A stretch of 64,000 bases of DNA, taken from Sphingomonadaceae bacterium. GTDB lineage: Bacteria > Pseudomonadota > Alphaproteobacteria > Sphingomonadales > Sphingomonadaceae. Below, one piece after another: positions 46,772 through 56,353 of this stretch. Position 1 is the first letter of the stretch; each line of letters opens with the position of its first letter. The DNA is taken from positions 1-64,000 of the forward strand of contig RFPL01000016.1 of assembly GCA_009926135.1 (NCBI GenBank), given 5' to 3'. The notes beneath the pieces were generated by a model, which did no database searches, was not told where the DNA came from, and saw only the letters and a list, made by a program, of their open reading frames with translations. A program made the translations under genes and the position numbers.

Positions 46772-47950
46772 ATGCTCAGCACGCTCACGCCCCAGCCCGC
46801 CGATGCGCTTCTTGCGCTGATCAAGCTCTATGCCGCCGATCCGCGCGCCGACAAGATCGACCTTGGCGTCGGCGTCTACCGCACCGATACCGGCGCGACG
46901 CCGGTCTTCGCCGCGATCAAGGCCGCTGAACAGAAGCTGGTCGATGGCCAGACTTCCAAGAGCTATTTGGGCCCGGAAGGCGACATGGGCTTCGTCCATG
47001 CGCTGATGCCTTATGTGTTCGGTGCAGCCAATCCGACCATGGACGGCCGGATCGAAGGGATGCAGACCCCGGGCGGTACCGGCGGTGTCCGCGTGGCCGT
47101 GGCGCTGGCCAAGCGGGCCGGTGCGCCGAAGATCTGGATGGGTACGCCGAGCTGGCCCAACCACGCTCAGATCTTTGCCGACGTCGGGCTGGAACTCAAG
47201 GCCTTCGCCCATTCGACCAAGGATGGCGAAGTCGACATGGACGCGCTGCGCGCCGCGATCGCAGCGGCTGACGCCGGTGATGCCATTCTGCTGCACGGCT
47301 GCTGCCACAACCCGAGCGGCATCGATTACAGCGAAGCCCAGTGGGACGAGATTGCCGCCCTGGTGGCCGAAGCAAAGCTGCTGCCAGTGCTGGACCTGGC
47401 CTATCAGGGCCTGGGCCAGGGTATGGAAGCCGATGCCTATGGCCTGCGCCGCGTCCTTGCCGCTGTGCCGGAAGCGCTGATTGCCTATTCCTGCGACAAG
47501 AATTTCGGGATGTACCGGGACCGCGTCGGTGCGGTCTATGCCATGGTGTCGGATCCGGCGCAGCTGAACGCGGTGCTTTCGCACGGTTACGCTCTGGCCC
47601 GCGCTGCCTGGTCGATGCCGCCAGATCATGGTGCCGCTGCCGTCCGCCTGATCCTGGAAGACCCCGCGCTGGTGAAGCTGTGGCTGGATGAGCTCGACAC
47701 CATGCGCACCCGCATGCGTCAGGTCCGCACGCGGCTGGCCGAAGCCGGCATGGCCGGCAGTGTCAACATGGTCCCGCTGGGGTCGCAGAACGGCCTGTTC
47801 TCGATGCTGCCGCTGTCGGGTGAGCAGATCCTCAAGCTGCGCGAAGACCACGCGATCTACATGGCAGGTTCGGGCCGGATCAACGTGGCCGGCCTGACCA
47901 TGGGCAATATCGACAAGTTCATTGCTGCGGTCGCAGCCGTCAGCGCCTGA
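46772..47950 (+). CDS. Aromatic/aspartate aminotransferase
   Basis: A 392-residue PLP enzyme of the class I aminotransferase AspC/TyrB subgroup. The PLP lysine is K243 in YSCDKNFGMYRDRVG. The N-terminal KIDLGVGVYRTDTGATPVFAA and the LHGCCHNPSGIDYS motif are characteristic. It would transfer amino groups between aspartate or aromatic amino acids and 2-oxoglutarate. TyrB-like or AspC-like preference cannot be fixed from sequence alone. Start chosen at the ATG at 46772. Confidence 0.9.
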   Translation: MLSTLTPQPADALLALIKLYAADPRADKIDLGVGVYRTDTGATPVFAAIKAAEQKLVDGQTSKSYLGPEGDMGFVHALMPYVFGAANPTMDGRIEGMQTPGGTGGVRVAVALAKRAGAPKIWMGTPSWPNHAQIFADVGLELKAFAHSTKDGEVDMDALRAAIAAADAGDAILLHGCCHNPSGIDYSEAQWDEIAALVAEAKLLPVLDLAYQGLGQGMEADAYGLRRVLAAVPEALIAYSCDKNFGMYRDRVGAVYAMVSDPAQLNAVLSHGYALARAAWSMPPDHGAAAVRLILEDPALVKLWLDELDTMRTRMRQVRTRLAEAGMAGSVNMVPLGSQNGLFSMLPLSGEQILKLREDHAIYMAGSGRINVAGLTMGNIDKFIAAVAAVSA

Positions 47951-47951
47951 G

Positions 47952-48485
47952 ATGGATCGCCAGCCGGTCCTCGAGGGGGAGCGGCTGCTGCTGAGGCCGC
48001 TGCGCGAAGATGACTGGGACGCGCTGTTCGCCGTCGCCAGCGACCCGGAGGTCTGGGCGATCCATCCGCAGCATGATCGCTGGCAGGAGCCGGTGTTTCG
48101 CCGGTTCTTTGCCGACGCCCTGTTGCGCGGCGGAGCGCTGGTCGTGATCGACAAGGCGAGCGGCGCGGTGGTTGGTTCTTCGCAATACAAACCCGAAGCC
48201 GATGGGACGGTCGAGATCGGCTGGACCTTTCTCGCCACCGGCCACTGGGGCGGAAGCTATAACCGCGAGATGAAGCGGCTGATGCTGACCCACGCCTTCA
48301 GGTTCGTGGACTGCGCCCAATTCCGCGTCGGCGATTGCAACCTGCGCTCGCAGCGGGCCATGGAAAAGATCGGCGGGCGCCTCACCGACCGCTTCGACAT
48401 GGTCGAAACGCCGGACGGACCCATGCGTCACGTCATTTTCGAAATTACCCGCGATAGCTTCGCGAGCGGGCCGCTCAGCCTCTGA
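47952..48485 (+). CDS. GNAT family N-acetyltransferase
   Basis: A 177-residue acetyltransferase of the RimJ/RimL-like group, starting LEGERLLLRPLREDDWDALFAV. Acetyl-CoA-binding elements include the ATGHWGGSYNREMKRLMLTHAF segment, and RSQRAMEKIGGRL follows. Substrate unknown. It begins one base after the aminotransferase stop and its 3' end overlaps the convergent ribE by 11 bases. Confidence 0.85.
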   Translation: MDRQPVLEGERLLLRPLREDDWDALFAVASDPEVWAIHPQHDRWQEPVFRRFFADALLRGGALVVIDKASGAVVGSSQYKPEADGTVEIGWTFLATGHWGGSYNREMKRLMLTHAFRFVDCAQFRVGDCNLRSQRAMEKIGGRLTDRFDMVETPDGPMRHVIFEITRDSFASGPLSL

Positions 48486-49092
48486 GCGACTGCATCCGCT
48501 GGAGGTAGCGCGCCAACACGTCGATCTCCAGGTTCACGGCATGGCCGGTCTGAAGCTCACCCAGCGTGGTCACTTCCCAGGTGTGCGGGATGATGTTGAG
48601 CATGAAGCGGCAGGTGCCGTCGGGCGCGTCCGTCACTTCATTGACGGTCAACGAAACGCCATCGACCGTGATCGACCCCTTGGGCGCGACATAGGGGGCG
48701 AGGTCCTTGGGCGTGGCGATCCAGAACTGGATCGAGCCGCCGGCATCCTCGCGGCTGACAACCCGGCCCACGGCATCGACGTGGCCGGTGACGATATGCC
48801 CGCCCAGCTCGTCACCCAGCTTGAGCGCCTGTTCGAGGTTGAGCTTGCGCCCCACTGTCCACTGATCGTTAGCTGTGCGGCTGACGGTTTCGCCCGAAAC
48901 ATCGACGGCGAACCACGCGTCACCCGCCGCCCCGCCGCGTTCGACCACGGTCAGGCACACGCCCGAGCAGGCGATCGAGGCCCCGATGGCGATTCCAGCA
49001 GGATCGTAAGGGCAGGCAATGACAATCCGCAGGTCGCCCTGCTGGCGGACTTCGCGGATCGTGCCGACGGCGGTGATAATTCCGGTAAACAT
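48475..49092 (-). CDS. ribE: Riboflavin synthase alpha subunit
   Basis: A 205-residue enzyme that dismutates two lumazines into riboflavin and a pyrimidine. The two tandem barrel repeats are visible: MFTGIITAVGTI with SIACSGVCLTVVE, then LGGHIVTGHVDAVG with SITVDGVSLTVNEV. The start shares one base with the ribD stop (TAATG), so translation is likely coupled. Confidence 0.93.
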   Translation of the reverse strand: MFTGIITAVGTIREVRQQGDLRIVIACPYDPAGIAIGASIACSGVCLTVVERGGAAGDAWFAVDVSGETVSRTANDQWTVGRKLNLEQALKLGDELGGHIVTGHVDAVGRVVSREDAGGSIQFWIATPKDLAPYVAPKGSITVDGVSLTVNEVTDAPDGTCRFMLNIIPHTWEVTTLGELQTGHAVNLEIDVLARYLQRMQSLRG

Positions 49093-50057
49093 TACTTGTG
49101 CTCGTAGACATCGAGACAGTCGTTGCCAAGCGGGCGGCTGTCCGTGCGCACCCATTCCGCTGCAACGGTCAGGATGTCCGCGCCAAGTTCCGGCAAGGCC
49201 GCACCATTCCCGCCGACTTCGCGGGGTGCGCGGTAGAGCATCATGCGGTCGACCAGTCCTGCGGTGAGGAAGGCCCGCGCGGTCTGTGCGCCGCCTTCGA
49301 TCATCAGGTATTGCGCCGGCGCAATCATGGCGAGGTCTTGCGGCGAGGGCAGGGCGCCCCAGCCCGCAGGCGCGGTCCCTCTGGTCAGCAGCCAACGCTC
49401 GGGGCTTCGCTCGGACAGGCCCGGCAGGCGCACGTCGAGGCGCGGACTGTCAGCCTCAAGCGTGCCGCGCCCGACCAGGATCGCGTCCATCTTCGCGCGC
49501 CAGGCATGGGTATGGGCGCGGGCAATCTCACCGGTCAGCCATTGTCCCTCGCCCGGTGGTGGGGCGAGCCGGCAATCGGCCGAAAGCGCCAGCTTCAGCG
49601 TCACCTCGGGGCGACCAAAGGCGCAGCGGGTCAGGAAGCCCGACAGGCTGGCGCGGCAGGCGGGGTGGTCGATCAACTCAACCGGTGTGCCGGCTGCCTT
49701 GATCCGGGCGATCCCGGCCCCTGACGTGCGCGGATCAGGATCGTGACAACCAACGACCACCCGGGCGAGGCCGGCTGTCGCGACCAGATCGGCACAGGCC
49801 GGTCCGCGCGGGCTCTGATGGGCGCAGGGTTCCAGCGTGACATAGAGCGTAGCACCGCGGGCGGCGTCACCGGCTGCGGCCAGGGCCGCCGCTTCCGCAT
49901 GGGGCCGACCGCCGGTCTGGGTCCAGCCGCGCCCGATGACGCGCCGGTCCTTGACCAGAATTGCCCCGACTGCCGGATTGGGCCGGCTCAGCGGCCGTCC
50001 GCGCGCGGCCAATGCGGCGGCGGCGGCCAGCCAGCGGTGGTCCTGATCAGCGCTCAA
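49092..50057 (-). CDS. ribD: Riboflavin deaminase/reductase RibD
   Basis: A 321-residue bifunctional enzyme. The deaminase domain has the zinc site PHAE (H53, E55) with C78 and C88 in TLEPCAHQSPRGPAC, and the reductase domain follows from about residue 145 (VTLKLALSADCRLA). The start is a TTG at 50057; no ATG or GTG is available before the essential zinc motif, and the start overlaps the next gene's stop by 11 bases. No FMN riboswitch precedes it. Confidence 0.88.
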   Translation of the reverse strand: MSADQDHRWLAAAAALAARGRPLSRPNPAVGAILVKDRRVIGRGWTQTGGRPHAEAAALAAAGDAARGATLYVTLEPCAHQSPRGPACADLVATAGLARVVVGCHDPDPRTSGAGIARIKAAGTPVELIDHPACRASLSGFLTRCAFGRPEVTLKLALSADCRLAPPPGEGQWLTGEIARAHTHAWRAKMDAILVGRGTLEADSPRLDVRLPGLSERSPERWLLTRGTAPAGWGALPSPQDLAMIAPAQYLMIEGGAQTARAFLTAGLVDRMMLYRAPREVGGNGAALPELGADILTVAAEWVRTDSRPLGNDCLDVYEHK

Positions 50058-50496
50058 CCGGCGACTTCGCGGGTTCGACCAGGGCTTCGGCCTTGGCCTG
50101 CGCCTCAGCCGCGGCCTTTGCGCGGTCAGCTTCGGCCTGGGCAGCGATCTTGTCGACGTCCATGCCCGACACCTTGCCCAGCGTCTTCCAGACGTCCTGT
50201 CCGATCTTCTGCTGCTCGGCGATCAGCTTGGCTTCTTCATCCTTGCGGCGCTGGTTTGCGGCGATGAAGGCCTGGGTTTCGGCATCGGTGCGGTCGGCTG
50301 GCCAAGAACTGATGTAAATGATCTCGGGCCGGGCGCGCGGCTTCTTCCAGCTTTCCTGGGCCATGATCGAGAAGATGCCGATAGTGATCGCGGCGGAGGC
50401 CAGCGCGATGCGCCAGCGTTTGCCCCCGGCTTCGCGGAACACGGTGCTGAAATCGGCGATCGCCCCGACCGGGTTGACGTTGCGCAGGAAGTTCAT
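50047..50496 (-). CDS. Membrane-anchored protein of unknown function
   Basis: A 149-residue protein with one helix (about residues 27-45, RWRIALASAAITIGIFSIMA) and a long charged, coiled-coil-like C-terminal part rich in Ala, Glu and Lys. The first 25 residues should be cytoplasmic, with the coil in the periplasm. I recognise no domain. It is transcribed just ahead of ribD and overlaps it. Confidence 0.7.
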   Translation of the reverse strand: MNFLRNVNPVGAIADFSTVFREAGGKRWRIALASAAITIGIFSIMAQESWKKPRARPEIIYISSWPADRTDAETQAFIAANQRRKDEEAKLIAEQQKIGQDVWKTLGKVSGMDVDKIAAQAEADRAKAAAEAQAKAEALVEPAKSPVER

Positions 50497-50535
50497 GGGC
50501 CGAAGATAGGGCCTCGGACGGCAGAGCGCCAGTCG

Positions 50536-51036
50536 TCAGTTGTAATCGACGGTGATCGGGATCCGCCCGCGATAGTTCCCGCCGCGCCCGCTGCGCAGCA
50601 CCAGCCGCGCACCGAAGCTGAATGTCAGCTCGCCATTGGCATCAAGCACGGGGCGAGCGGGGAGATCGGTGGTGAACGAGGTGAGTTCGGCCGTGCCGCC
50701 ATCGGGCGCGGTCATCGGTACCGATTGCGGCAAATCGATCCGCACCTCGCGCAGCGGCACCCCGGTCACGCGTCCGCGTCCGGTCACGACCATGCCGCCC
50801 AGGCTCATGACCGAACCGCCGGTCCGCTTCGAACCGCTCGCCGCATCGACTTCGGCGCTGCCGCCGTCACGCCCGGTGAGGGCCAGTCTGGCAAAGTTGA
50901 GATCGGCAAAGATTTCCAGAGTCAGCGGCCGTTCGCCCGGCTTACCGCTGTCGCTGTAGCACAGCCGGCAGTCGCTCTGCGCCGCCGCCGGGGCCGCCAG
51001 CGCCAGCGCCAGGGTCAAGAACATGGGTCGCACCAT
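50536..51036 (-). CDS. DUF4402 domain-containing secreted protein
   Basis: A 166-residue protein with a signal peptide (MVRPMFLTLALALAAPAAAQ). The mature protein is beta-rich and fits DUF4402: RPLTLEIFADLNFARLAL near the start and GNYRGRIPITVDYN at the end. A CRLC motif at residues 23-26 of the precursor could form a disulfide. The function of the family is unknown. Confidence 0.75.
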   Translation of the reverse strand: MVRPMFLTLALALAAPAAAQSDCRLCYSDSGKPGERPLTLEIFADLNFARLALTGRDGGSAEVDAASGSKRTGGSVMSLGGMVVTGRGRVTGVPLREVRIDLPQSVPMTAPDGGTAELTSFTTDLPARPVLDANGELTFSFGARLVLRSGRGGNYRGRIPITVDYN

Positions 51037-51079
51037 GGCGGGATAGTCCGCCCGGCATGGTTAAGATCGGGTTACAGGC

Positions 51080-51805
51080 TTACCCGAAGTGGGCGTAGAG
51101 GCTGCGCCCGTCGCGCTTGAGCCAGCGATTGGCCGCGCCCACATCGCCTTCGAACAGGCCTTCGAGGTAGGTGTGGAAAGCCGGCGAGTGATCGAAGTGC
51201 GCGAGGTGGGCCACTTCGTGCGCGACGACCGAGCGGCGGACGTAATCGGGCGCCATGATCAGCCGCCAGTTGATCCGGATCGTCCCGTCCGCCGCGCACG
51301 AACCCCAGCGGCGCTGCGCCCGGCTGAGCGTTAGCGGCGGCGCGCGCCGTTCCGCCCGCAGGCAGTAATAGGCCAGGTCATCGGCCAGCAGCCGCAGCGC
51401 CTCGTCCTCCAGCCAGCGCTGCAGGCGGCGATGGAGGCTATCGGCCGGTCCGCCGACGTGAAGTTCGCCGTCACCCAGACGCACCTTGCGCGGAGCCGCG
51501 GCATCGTGCCGCAGCGGCAATGACCGGCCGCGATAGAGCAGGCCGGCGCCATCAATCAGGGCTGGTGCCTGCGGCACCTTGGCCAGCTGGACGGCCAGCC
51601 AGTCTGCCTTGGAGCGGGCGAACTCGAGCGCCTCGGCACTGCGTCCCCAGCGGGGCAGGGTAACGCGGACCTCGCTGCCATCGGGGGCAAGCCGCATCGT
51701 CATCCGCTTTGCCGCCGCGTTGCGCCGCAGTGCCAGCGGCAGCAGCCGGCCATCGATCTCGACCTGCGGTACTTCGTCCGTGCGGCGGCGGAGCCAGTCA
51801 ATCAT
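51080..51805 (-). CDS. YgjP-like zinc metallopeptidase (DUF45)
   Basis: A 241-residue soluble protein with the zinc motif HEVAH at 196-200 and a downstream H206 in FDHSP. The preceding [20 protein letters not shown] is the conserved DUF45/YgjP core. Substrate unknown. The start overlaps the end of the YcgN-like gene by eight bases. Confidence 0.87.
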   Translation of the reverse strand: MIDWLRRRTDEVPQVEIDGRLLPLALRRNAAAKRMTMRLAPDGSEVRVTLPRWGRSAEALEFARSKADWLAVQLAKVPQAPALIDGAGLLYRGRSLPLRHDAAAPRKVRLGDGELHVGGPADSLHRRLQRWLEDEALRLLADDLAYYCLRAERRAPPLTLSRAQRRWGSCAADGTIRINWRLIMAPDYVRRSVVAHEVAHLAHFDHSPAFHTYLEGLFEGDVGAANRWLKRDGRSLYAHFG

Positions 51806-52256
51806 CGGCCAGTTCCATGCCGGGGGGCAGGATGATGTGCTGTTCAAGCGGTCCGGCGAACTCTTCGCCGATCACCTTGCCGCGAACCGATACCCCCGCC
51901 GTGTGGACCGCTTCCGGATCGCCGCAGACCAGGTAATGCCAGTCCGGCAGCGGTTCGCCATCGGCGCGCAGGCGGTAGGCGCAGGTATCGGGCAGCCAGG
52001 ACAGCGTCAGCGCCAGCCTGGGCGTCAGCTTGACGCAATCGGGCACCTGGCGCTTGCGGCCCGGATAGTCGCGGCAGCGGGCGGTCTGCAGGTCCAGCAG
52101 CTTGCACCCAACATTGGTCATGTAGATCGCGCCGGTATCCTCATCCTCGGCCTTGTGGACGCAGCACTGGCCGCAGCCATCGCACAGCGCTTCCCATTCG
52201 GCACGATTGAGCGTTTCGATCCCGCGTTCCCAGAAGCGATCCCTGAGGCCGCTCAT
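51798..52256 (-). CDS. YcgN family cysteine-cluster protein
   Basis: A 152-residue cytoplasmic protein with a cluster of cysteines near the N-terminus (CDGCGQCC) and further cysteines in [13 protein letters not shown] and PDTCAY, typical of the YcgN/YkgJ-type zinc or iron-sulfur cluster family. Function unknown. Its start overlaps the SCO gene's stop by four bases. Confidence 0.87.
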   Translation of the reverse strand: MSGLRDRFWERGIETLNRAEWEALCDGCGQCCVHKAEDEDTGAIYMTNVGCKLLDLQTARCRDYPGRKRQVPDCVKLTPRLALTLSWLPDTCAYRLRADGEPLPDWHYLVCGDPEAVHTAGVSVRGKVIGEEFAGPLEQHIILPPGMELADD

Positions 52257-52852
52257 CGCACCGCAGCAGCAAGGTCTGAGGCAACCGCATCCGGCCCCTT
52301 GTCGACCGGCAGGATCACGATCGGCTTGCCGTCCGGGTCCATCAGGTAGGCAAAGCGGCTGTGGTCCATCAGGTAATTGCCCTGGCCCAGATCCTTGCCG
52401 CGCGCGGCATAAACGCGGAACGCCTGGGCGGCGGTATCAATCTCTGCCTGAGTGCCGGTCAGGCCCAGCAGCCTGGGATGGAAGCTGTCGGTGAATTCCC
52501 GCACCACTTTCACCGTATCGCGCGCCGGATCGATCGTCACGAACAGCGGCTGGATCTTGGCGGCCTGGTCGGCGTGCTCTTTCTCGAACTTCTGGAAGCC
52601 GCGCATCATTACCGCCACGTCGGTCGGGCAGGCGTCCGGGCAGAAGGCATAGCCGAAGTAGACCATCCGGTACTTGCCCTTGAAATCGTCCCAGGCATAG
52701 CGCTTGCCGTCTTCGCCGGTCAGGGTGAACGGCCCGCCAAACGGCGCGCCTTTGATGTCGGTGCCAATCAGTTCGGCCGGCGGCGCCGATGCCGGCTGGC
52801 AGGCTGAGAGGATCAGGGCGGCGAACAGTACAAAGGGCAGGGGCTTCTTCAT
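52253..52852 (-). CDS. SCO family copper chaperone lipoprotein
   Basis: A thioredoxin-fold lipoprotein of about 199 residues that delivers copper to cytochrome oxidase subunit II. The signal peptide ends in a lipobox LILSAC with Cys18. The copper site is complete: C71 and C75 in CPDAC and H164 in MDHSRFAYL. An ATG five codons upstream (52867) is an alternative start; I chose 52852 because it gives a compact lipoprotein signal. Confidence 0.88.
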   Translation of the reverse strand: MKKPLPFVLFAALILSACQPASAPPAELIGTDIKGAPFGGPFTLTGEDGKRYAWDDFKGKYRMVYFGYAFCPDACPTDVAVMMRGFQKFEKEHADQAAKIQPLFVTIDPARDTVKVVREFTDSFHPRLLGLTGTQAEIDTAAQAFRVYAARGKDLGQGNYLMDHSRFAYLMDPDGKPIVILPVDKGPDAVASDLAAAVR

Positions 52853-52933
52853 GGCGCGGCGGTTCATGCTCTGCTAAAGCGCGCCGCGCAAGACGGGCTT
52901 GGGGCGATTCCCGCCGCAACAGGAGGATTTCGG

Positions 52934-53530
52934 GTGCGCAGGTTGATTTTGTCGCTGGCTGGACTCGCCACGCTTTCCGTAGCCACCCCCGCGCTTGCGC
53001 AGTTTTCAGAGAGCTACAAGTTCCTTGAAGCGGTCCGCAAGAAGGACGGCGAAAAGGTGAACGAGGCCCTGGCCGATCCTGCCAGCACCGTGATCAACAC
53101 CCGCGACGTGACCTCGGGTGAAACCGCGCTGCACATCGTCACCAACCGCCGCGACCTGACCTGGATGCAGTTCCTGATTGCCAAGGGCGCCAATGTGAAC
53201 GCCCGCGATGCCAAGGGCGTCACCCCGCTGGTTACGGCGGTCAATGCCAACTTCGCGGAAGGCGTGGAACTGCTGGTCGGCAAGGGCGCGCGGCTGGATG
53301 AGAGCAATAACGCCGGAGAAACCCCGCTGATCACGGCGGTCCATAACCGCAATATCGCCGTAATGCGGCTGCTGCTGAAGGCCGGGGCCGACCCGGACCG
53401 GGCCGACAATTCGGGCCGGACCGCAAAGGACTATGCGCGGCTTGGCGGCGGCAACCTGCTGACCGAGATCGCCAACAACGCCAAGCCCAAGGGCGGCGAC
53501 AAGGCCAAGTCCTATGGGCCGAAGTTCTGA
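52934..53530 (+). CDS. Secreted ankyrin-repeat protein
   Basis: A 198-residue protein with a signal peptide (RRLILSLAGLATLSVATPALA) and about four ankyrin repeats. These include SGETALHIVTNRRDLTWMQFL, KGVTPLVTAVNANFAEGVELL and AGETPLITAVHNRNIAVMRLL. Ankyrin repeats usually mediate protein contacts; the partner in the periplasm is unknown. The start is a GTG with a perfect AGGAGG ribosome site at 52921-52926. Confidence 0.88.
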   Translation: MRRLILSLAGLATLSVATPALAQFSESYKFLEAVRKKDGEKVNEALADPASTVINTRDVTSGETALHIVTNRRDLTWMQFLIAKGANVNARDAKGVTPLVTAVNANFAEGVELLVGKGARLDESNNAGETPLITAVHNRNIAVMRLLLKAGADPDRADNSGRTAKDYARLGGGNLLTEIANNAKPKGGDKAKSYGPKF

Positions 53531-53534
53531 ACCG

Positions 53535-54191
53535 ATGACCACCGATGCTGCCTCGCTTGAAGAGCTGCGCCGCGAACTCGCGCCCGCAATCGCCGATGCG
53601 GCCGTGTTCGACGGCTGGAGCGAGGAAGCGGTAACGGCGGCGGCGGGGCTGCACGGCGTCGACCCGGCCGTTGCGGCCTTTGCCTTTTCCGGCGGGCAGA
53701 TGGCGATGGTCGCCGCCTGGATCGCGGCCTGCGATGCGGCAATGGCGCAAGAATGGCCGGTTGAACGGCTGGCGCAGCTCAAGATCCGTGAGCGGATCCG
53801 CAGCCTGGTGCAGTTCCGGCTCGATTACGTGACCCCGCAACAGGAAGCGCTGGTCCGCGCCCTGGCGATCATGGCCCAGCCGCAGAACGCACCGCAGGCG
53901 CTGAAGCTCGGCTGGCACAGCGCCGACCTGATGTGGCGGCTGGCGGGCGACACGGCAACGGATTACAACCACTACACCAAGCGCACGATCCTGTCGGGGA
54001 TCTATGGCACTACCCTGGCCGTGCTGGCGCTTGACCGCAGCGAAGGACAGGCCGATACCCGCGCCTTCCTGGAGCGGCGGATCGACGGGGTAATGAAGTT
54101 CGAAAAGGCCAAGGCGCAGTTCCTCAACCGCGATTTCATCGGGTTCAGCCCGGCGCGGTTTCTGGGGCGCTTGCGCTATCCGCAGCGCTGA
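53535..54191 (+). CDS. COQ9 family protein
   Basis: A 218-residue protein with the COQ9 domain: GWSEEAVTAAAGLHGVDP, then the membrane-surface region LAGDTATDYNHYTKRTILSG. In mitochondria COQ9 binds ubiquinone intermediates and presents them to COQ7. This is the expected role in an alphaproteobacterium, acting at the inner membrane. It follows the ankyrin gene by four bases. Confidence 0.87.
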   Translation: MTTDAASLEELRRELAPAIADAAVFDGWSEEAVTAAAGLHGVDPAVAAFAFSGGQMAMVAAWIAACDAAMAQEWPVERLAQLKIRERIRSLVQFRLDYVTPQQEALVRALAIMAQPQNAPQALKLGWHSADLMWRLAGDTATDYNHYTKRTILSGIYGTTLAVLALDRSEGQADTRAFLERRIDGVMKFEKAKAQFLNRDFIGFSPARFLGRLRYPQR

Positions 54192-54192
54192 T

Positions 54193-54206
54193 TTGATCCA
54201 GATCAA
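54193..54206 (+). promoter_or_regulatory. FNR/FixK-type box upstream of feoA
   Basis: TTGATCCAGATCAA is a perfect match to the anaerobic TTGAT-N4-ATCAA consensus. It starts two bases after the COQ9 stop and lies about 51 bases before the feoA ATG. Low-oxygen activation of ferrous iron uptake is a known theme. The regulator encoded at 22157-22831 has the ExxSR recognition pattern that fits this half site. Confidence 0.7.
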
Positions 54207-54210
54207 CTAT

Positions 54211-54225
54211 TGCGAATGACTTGCA
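54211..54225. promoter_or_regulatory. Possible iron-regulator (Fur-type) box
   Basis: TGCGAATGACTTGCA contains an imperfect inverted pair (TGC-AA / TT-GCA) typical of alphaproteobacterial Fur/Mur-like sites, between the FNR-type box and feoA. The match is partial, so confidence is low. Confidence 0.3.
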
Positions 54226-54256
54226 TTTGCGCGGTGGTTCTGGCAGCGCGCTGACC

Positions 54257-54496
54257 ATGACACTCGATTCCCTGCCCATCGGCCAGACTGCCCGCATCGC
54301 TGCGGTCGATTGGGCCGTGCTGGCCGAGGAAGAAGGGCAACGGCTGCGGGCGCTTGGTCTGGATGCCGGCGCGCGGGTGGCCGTGGCCCATCGCGGGATT
54401 TTCGGCGGGGCGGACCCGCTGGCCGTTACCATCGGCCGGATGACCGTGGCGCTGCGCCGCGCCCACGCCCGGGCCATGCAGGTCGAGCTGGGCTGA
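54257..54496 (+). CDS. feoA: Ferrous iron transport protein A
   Basis: A 79-residue SH3-like protein that accompanies FeoB. LDSLPIGQTARIAAVDW, then LRALGLDAGARVAVAHRG and VALRRAHARAMQVE, follow the FeoA fold. It lies one base before feoB, so the two form an operon. Start chosen at the ATG at 54257. Confidence 0.88.
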   Translation: MTLDSLPIGQTARIAAVDWAVLAEEEGQRLRALGLDAGARVAVAHRGIFGGADPLAVTIGRMTVALRRAHARAMQVELG

Positions 54497-54497
54497 T

Positions 54498-56339
54498 ATG
54501 GCCGCCCTGCGCAGCGCCGCGCTGGTCGGCAACCCGAACGCAGGCAAGAGCGCGCTGTTCAACGCGCTGACCGGCGCGCGGCAGAAGATCGCCAACTATC
54601 CCGGCGTCACGGTCGAGCGGAAGGCCGGCCGGCTGCCTTTGCCCAATGGCGAGATCATCGAACTGACCGACCTGCCGGGTTCCTATGGCCTTGAGGCGAC
54701 CAGCCCGGACGAGGAAGTGACCCGCAAGGTCGTGCTGGGCGAACTGCCGGGTGAACCGGCACCGCAGGTGCTGGTGATCGTGCTCGACGCCTCGAACCTC
54801 GAACAGCATCTGGTCTTTGCGCAGGAAGTGATTGCCCTGGGCCGCCCGACCGTGGTGGCGCTCAACATGATCGACCTGGCGGAACGCGACGGGCTGGTGC
54901 TCGATCCGGCCGCACTGCAATCCGCGCTGGGTGTGCCGGTCGTCCCGACCGTTGCCGTGCGCCGCCGCGGCCTGGCGGAACTGGCCGCAGCGATCGCCGT
55001 GGCCGAGGAAAACCTGCCTGAACCGCGCCATCCCCACACCACGCTGACCGAGCGGCGGGTTTCCGCCCAGGCGATTGTCGATGCCGCGATCCTCTCGGAA
55101 ACCGCGCAGCATCGGCTCCATGCCAGGCTTGACCAGCTGCTGCTGCATCCCTGGTTCGGGCCGCTGGTCTTGTTTGGCCTGCTGTTCGTGGTTTTCCAGG
55201 CGGTGTTCACCGGGGCAACGCCATTTGCCGATGCGCTGGAGGGCGTGATTGGCGGGGTGGCCGACCAGGTCCGCGCCTCCGTGCCGCAGGGCCTGGTGCG
55301 GGACTTCATTACCGAGGGCGTGCTTTCCGGCGTCGGCTCGGTTGTCGTGTTCCTGCCGCAGATCGTGATCCTGTTCTTCTTCATCCTGGCGATGGAAGCC
55401 TCGGGCTACATGGCCCGCGCGGCTTTCCTGATGGACCGGCTGATGGCCCGCGTTGGCCTCTCGGGCCGCAGCTTCATCCCCCTGCTGTCCAGCTTTGCCT
55501 GTGCCATTCCAGGGATCATGGCGACGCGCAGCATCGCCGATCCCAAGGACCGGCTGACCACGATCCTGATTGCGCCGCTGATGACCTGCTCGGCCCGTCT
55601 GCCGGTCTATGCCGTGATCATCGCCGCTTTCATCCCCAACCGCGCGGTCCTGCCGGGGGTCGGCCTGCAGGGGCTGGTGCTGTTCGGGCTCTATGTGATC
55701 GGCATCGTCGGGGCGATGGTGGTGGCGCTGGTGCTGCGCAGTTCGGTCACCAAGGGCGCAGCTTCGGGTTTCATCATGGAGTTGCCCAAGTATCAGCTGC
55801 CGCGCGCGCGTGACCTGTTGCTGGGCCTATGGCAGCGAGCGTGGATCTTCCTGCGCCGGGCAGGCACGATCATCTTCACGGTCACGGTCATTCTGTGGCT
55901 GCTGCTGAATTTCCCGCGCGCCGGCGAGGGTCAGAATCAGGTCGACGCCTCGATCGCGGGCAAGTTGGCCAATGGCCTTGCCGTGGTGGTGGAGCCGATC
56001 GGCTTCAACCGCGATATCGCCCTGTCGCTGATCCCGGCCATGGCCGCGCGCGAAGTGGCCGTGGCCTCGCTCGCTACCTCCTATGCGGTGGCCGCCGAGG
56101 ACGAGGAACAGGCCGCGCTGGCGCTGGGGGAACAGCTGCGCACCAAGTGGAGCCTGCCAACCGCATTGGCTTTCCTGGCCTGGTTTGTCTTTGCCCCGCA
56201 GTGCATGAGCACCATCGCGGTCACCCGGCGTGAGACGAATGGGTGGAAATGGCCTGCCTTCATGTTGCTCTACCTGTTCTCCCTCGCCTACATCTTCGCC
56301 GGAATCACCTATTGGAGCGCCGTCGCGCTCGGGTTGTAG
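54498..56339 (+). CDS. feoB: Ferrous iron transporter FeoB
   Basis: A 613-residue inner membrane Fe(II) transporter. The cytoplasmic G domain has G1 GNPNAGKS at 11-18, G3 DLPG at 58-61 and G4 NMID at 123-126. The membrane part carries two Gate-type segments, including [16 protein letters not shown] and [15 protein letters not shown]. It is shorter than E. coli FeoB (773 residues), as is common in alphaproteobacteria. Confidence 0.93.
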   Translation: MAALRSAALVGNPNAGKSALFNALTGARQKIANYPGVTVERKAGRLPLPNGEIIELTDLPGSYGLEATSPDEEVTRKVVLGELPGEPAPQVLVIVLDASNLEQHLVFAQEVIALGRPTVVALNMIDLAERDGLVLDPAALQSALGVPVVPTVAVRRRGLAELAAAIAVAEENLPEPRHPHTTLTERRVSAQAIVDAAILSETAQHRLHARLDQLLLHPWFGPLVLFGLLFVVFQAVFTGATPFADALEGVIGGVADQVRASVPQGLVRDFITEGVLSGVGSVVVFLPQIVILFFFILAMEASGYMARAAFLMDRLMARVGLSGRSFIPLLSSFACAIPGIMATRSIADPKDRLTTILIAPLMTCSARLPVYAVIIAAFIPNRAVLPGVGLQGLVLFGLYVIGIVGAMVVALVLRSSVTKGAASGFIMELPKYQLPRARDLLLGLWQRAWIFLRRAGTIIFTVTVILWLLLNFPRAGEGQNQVDASIAGKLANGLAVVVEPIGFNRDIALSLIPAMAAREVAVASLATSYAVAAEDEEQAALALGEQLRTKWSLPTALAFLAWFVFAPQCMSTIAVTRRETNGWKWPAFMLLYLFSLAYIFAGITYWSAVALGL

Positions 56340-56353
56340 CGGAGCGAGTTTCG

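Noticed and set aside
50058-50535. FMN riboswitch ahead of ribD/ribE
   Set aside because: ribD overlaps the preceding coding sequence by 11 bases and no RFN-type sequence is visible before the operon.
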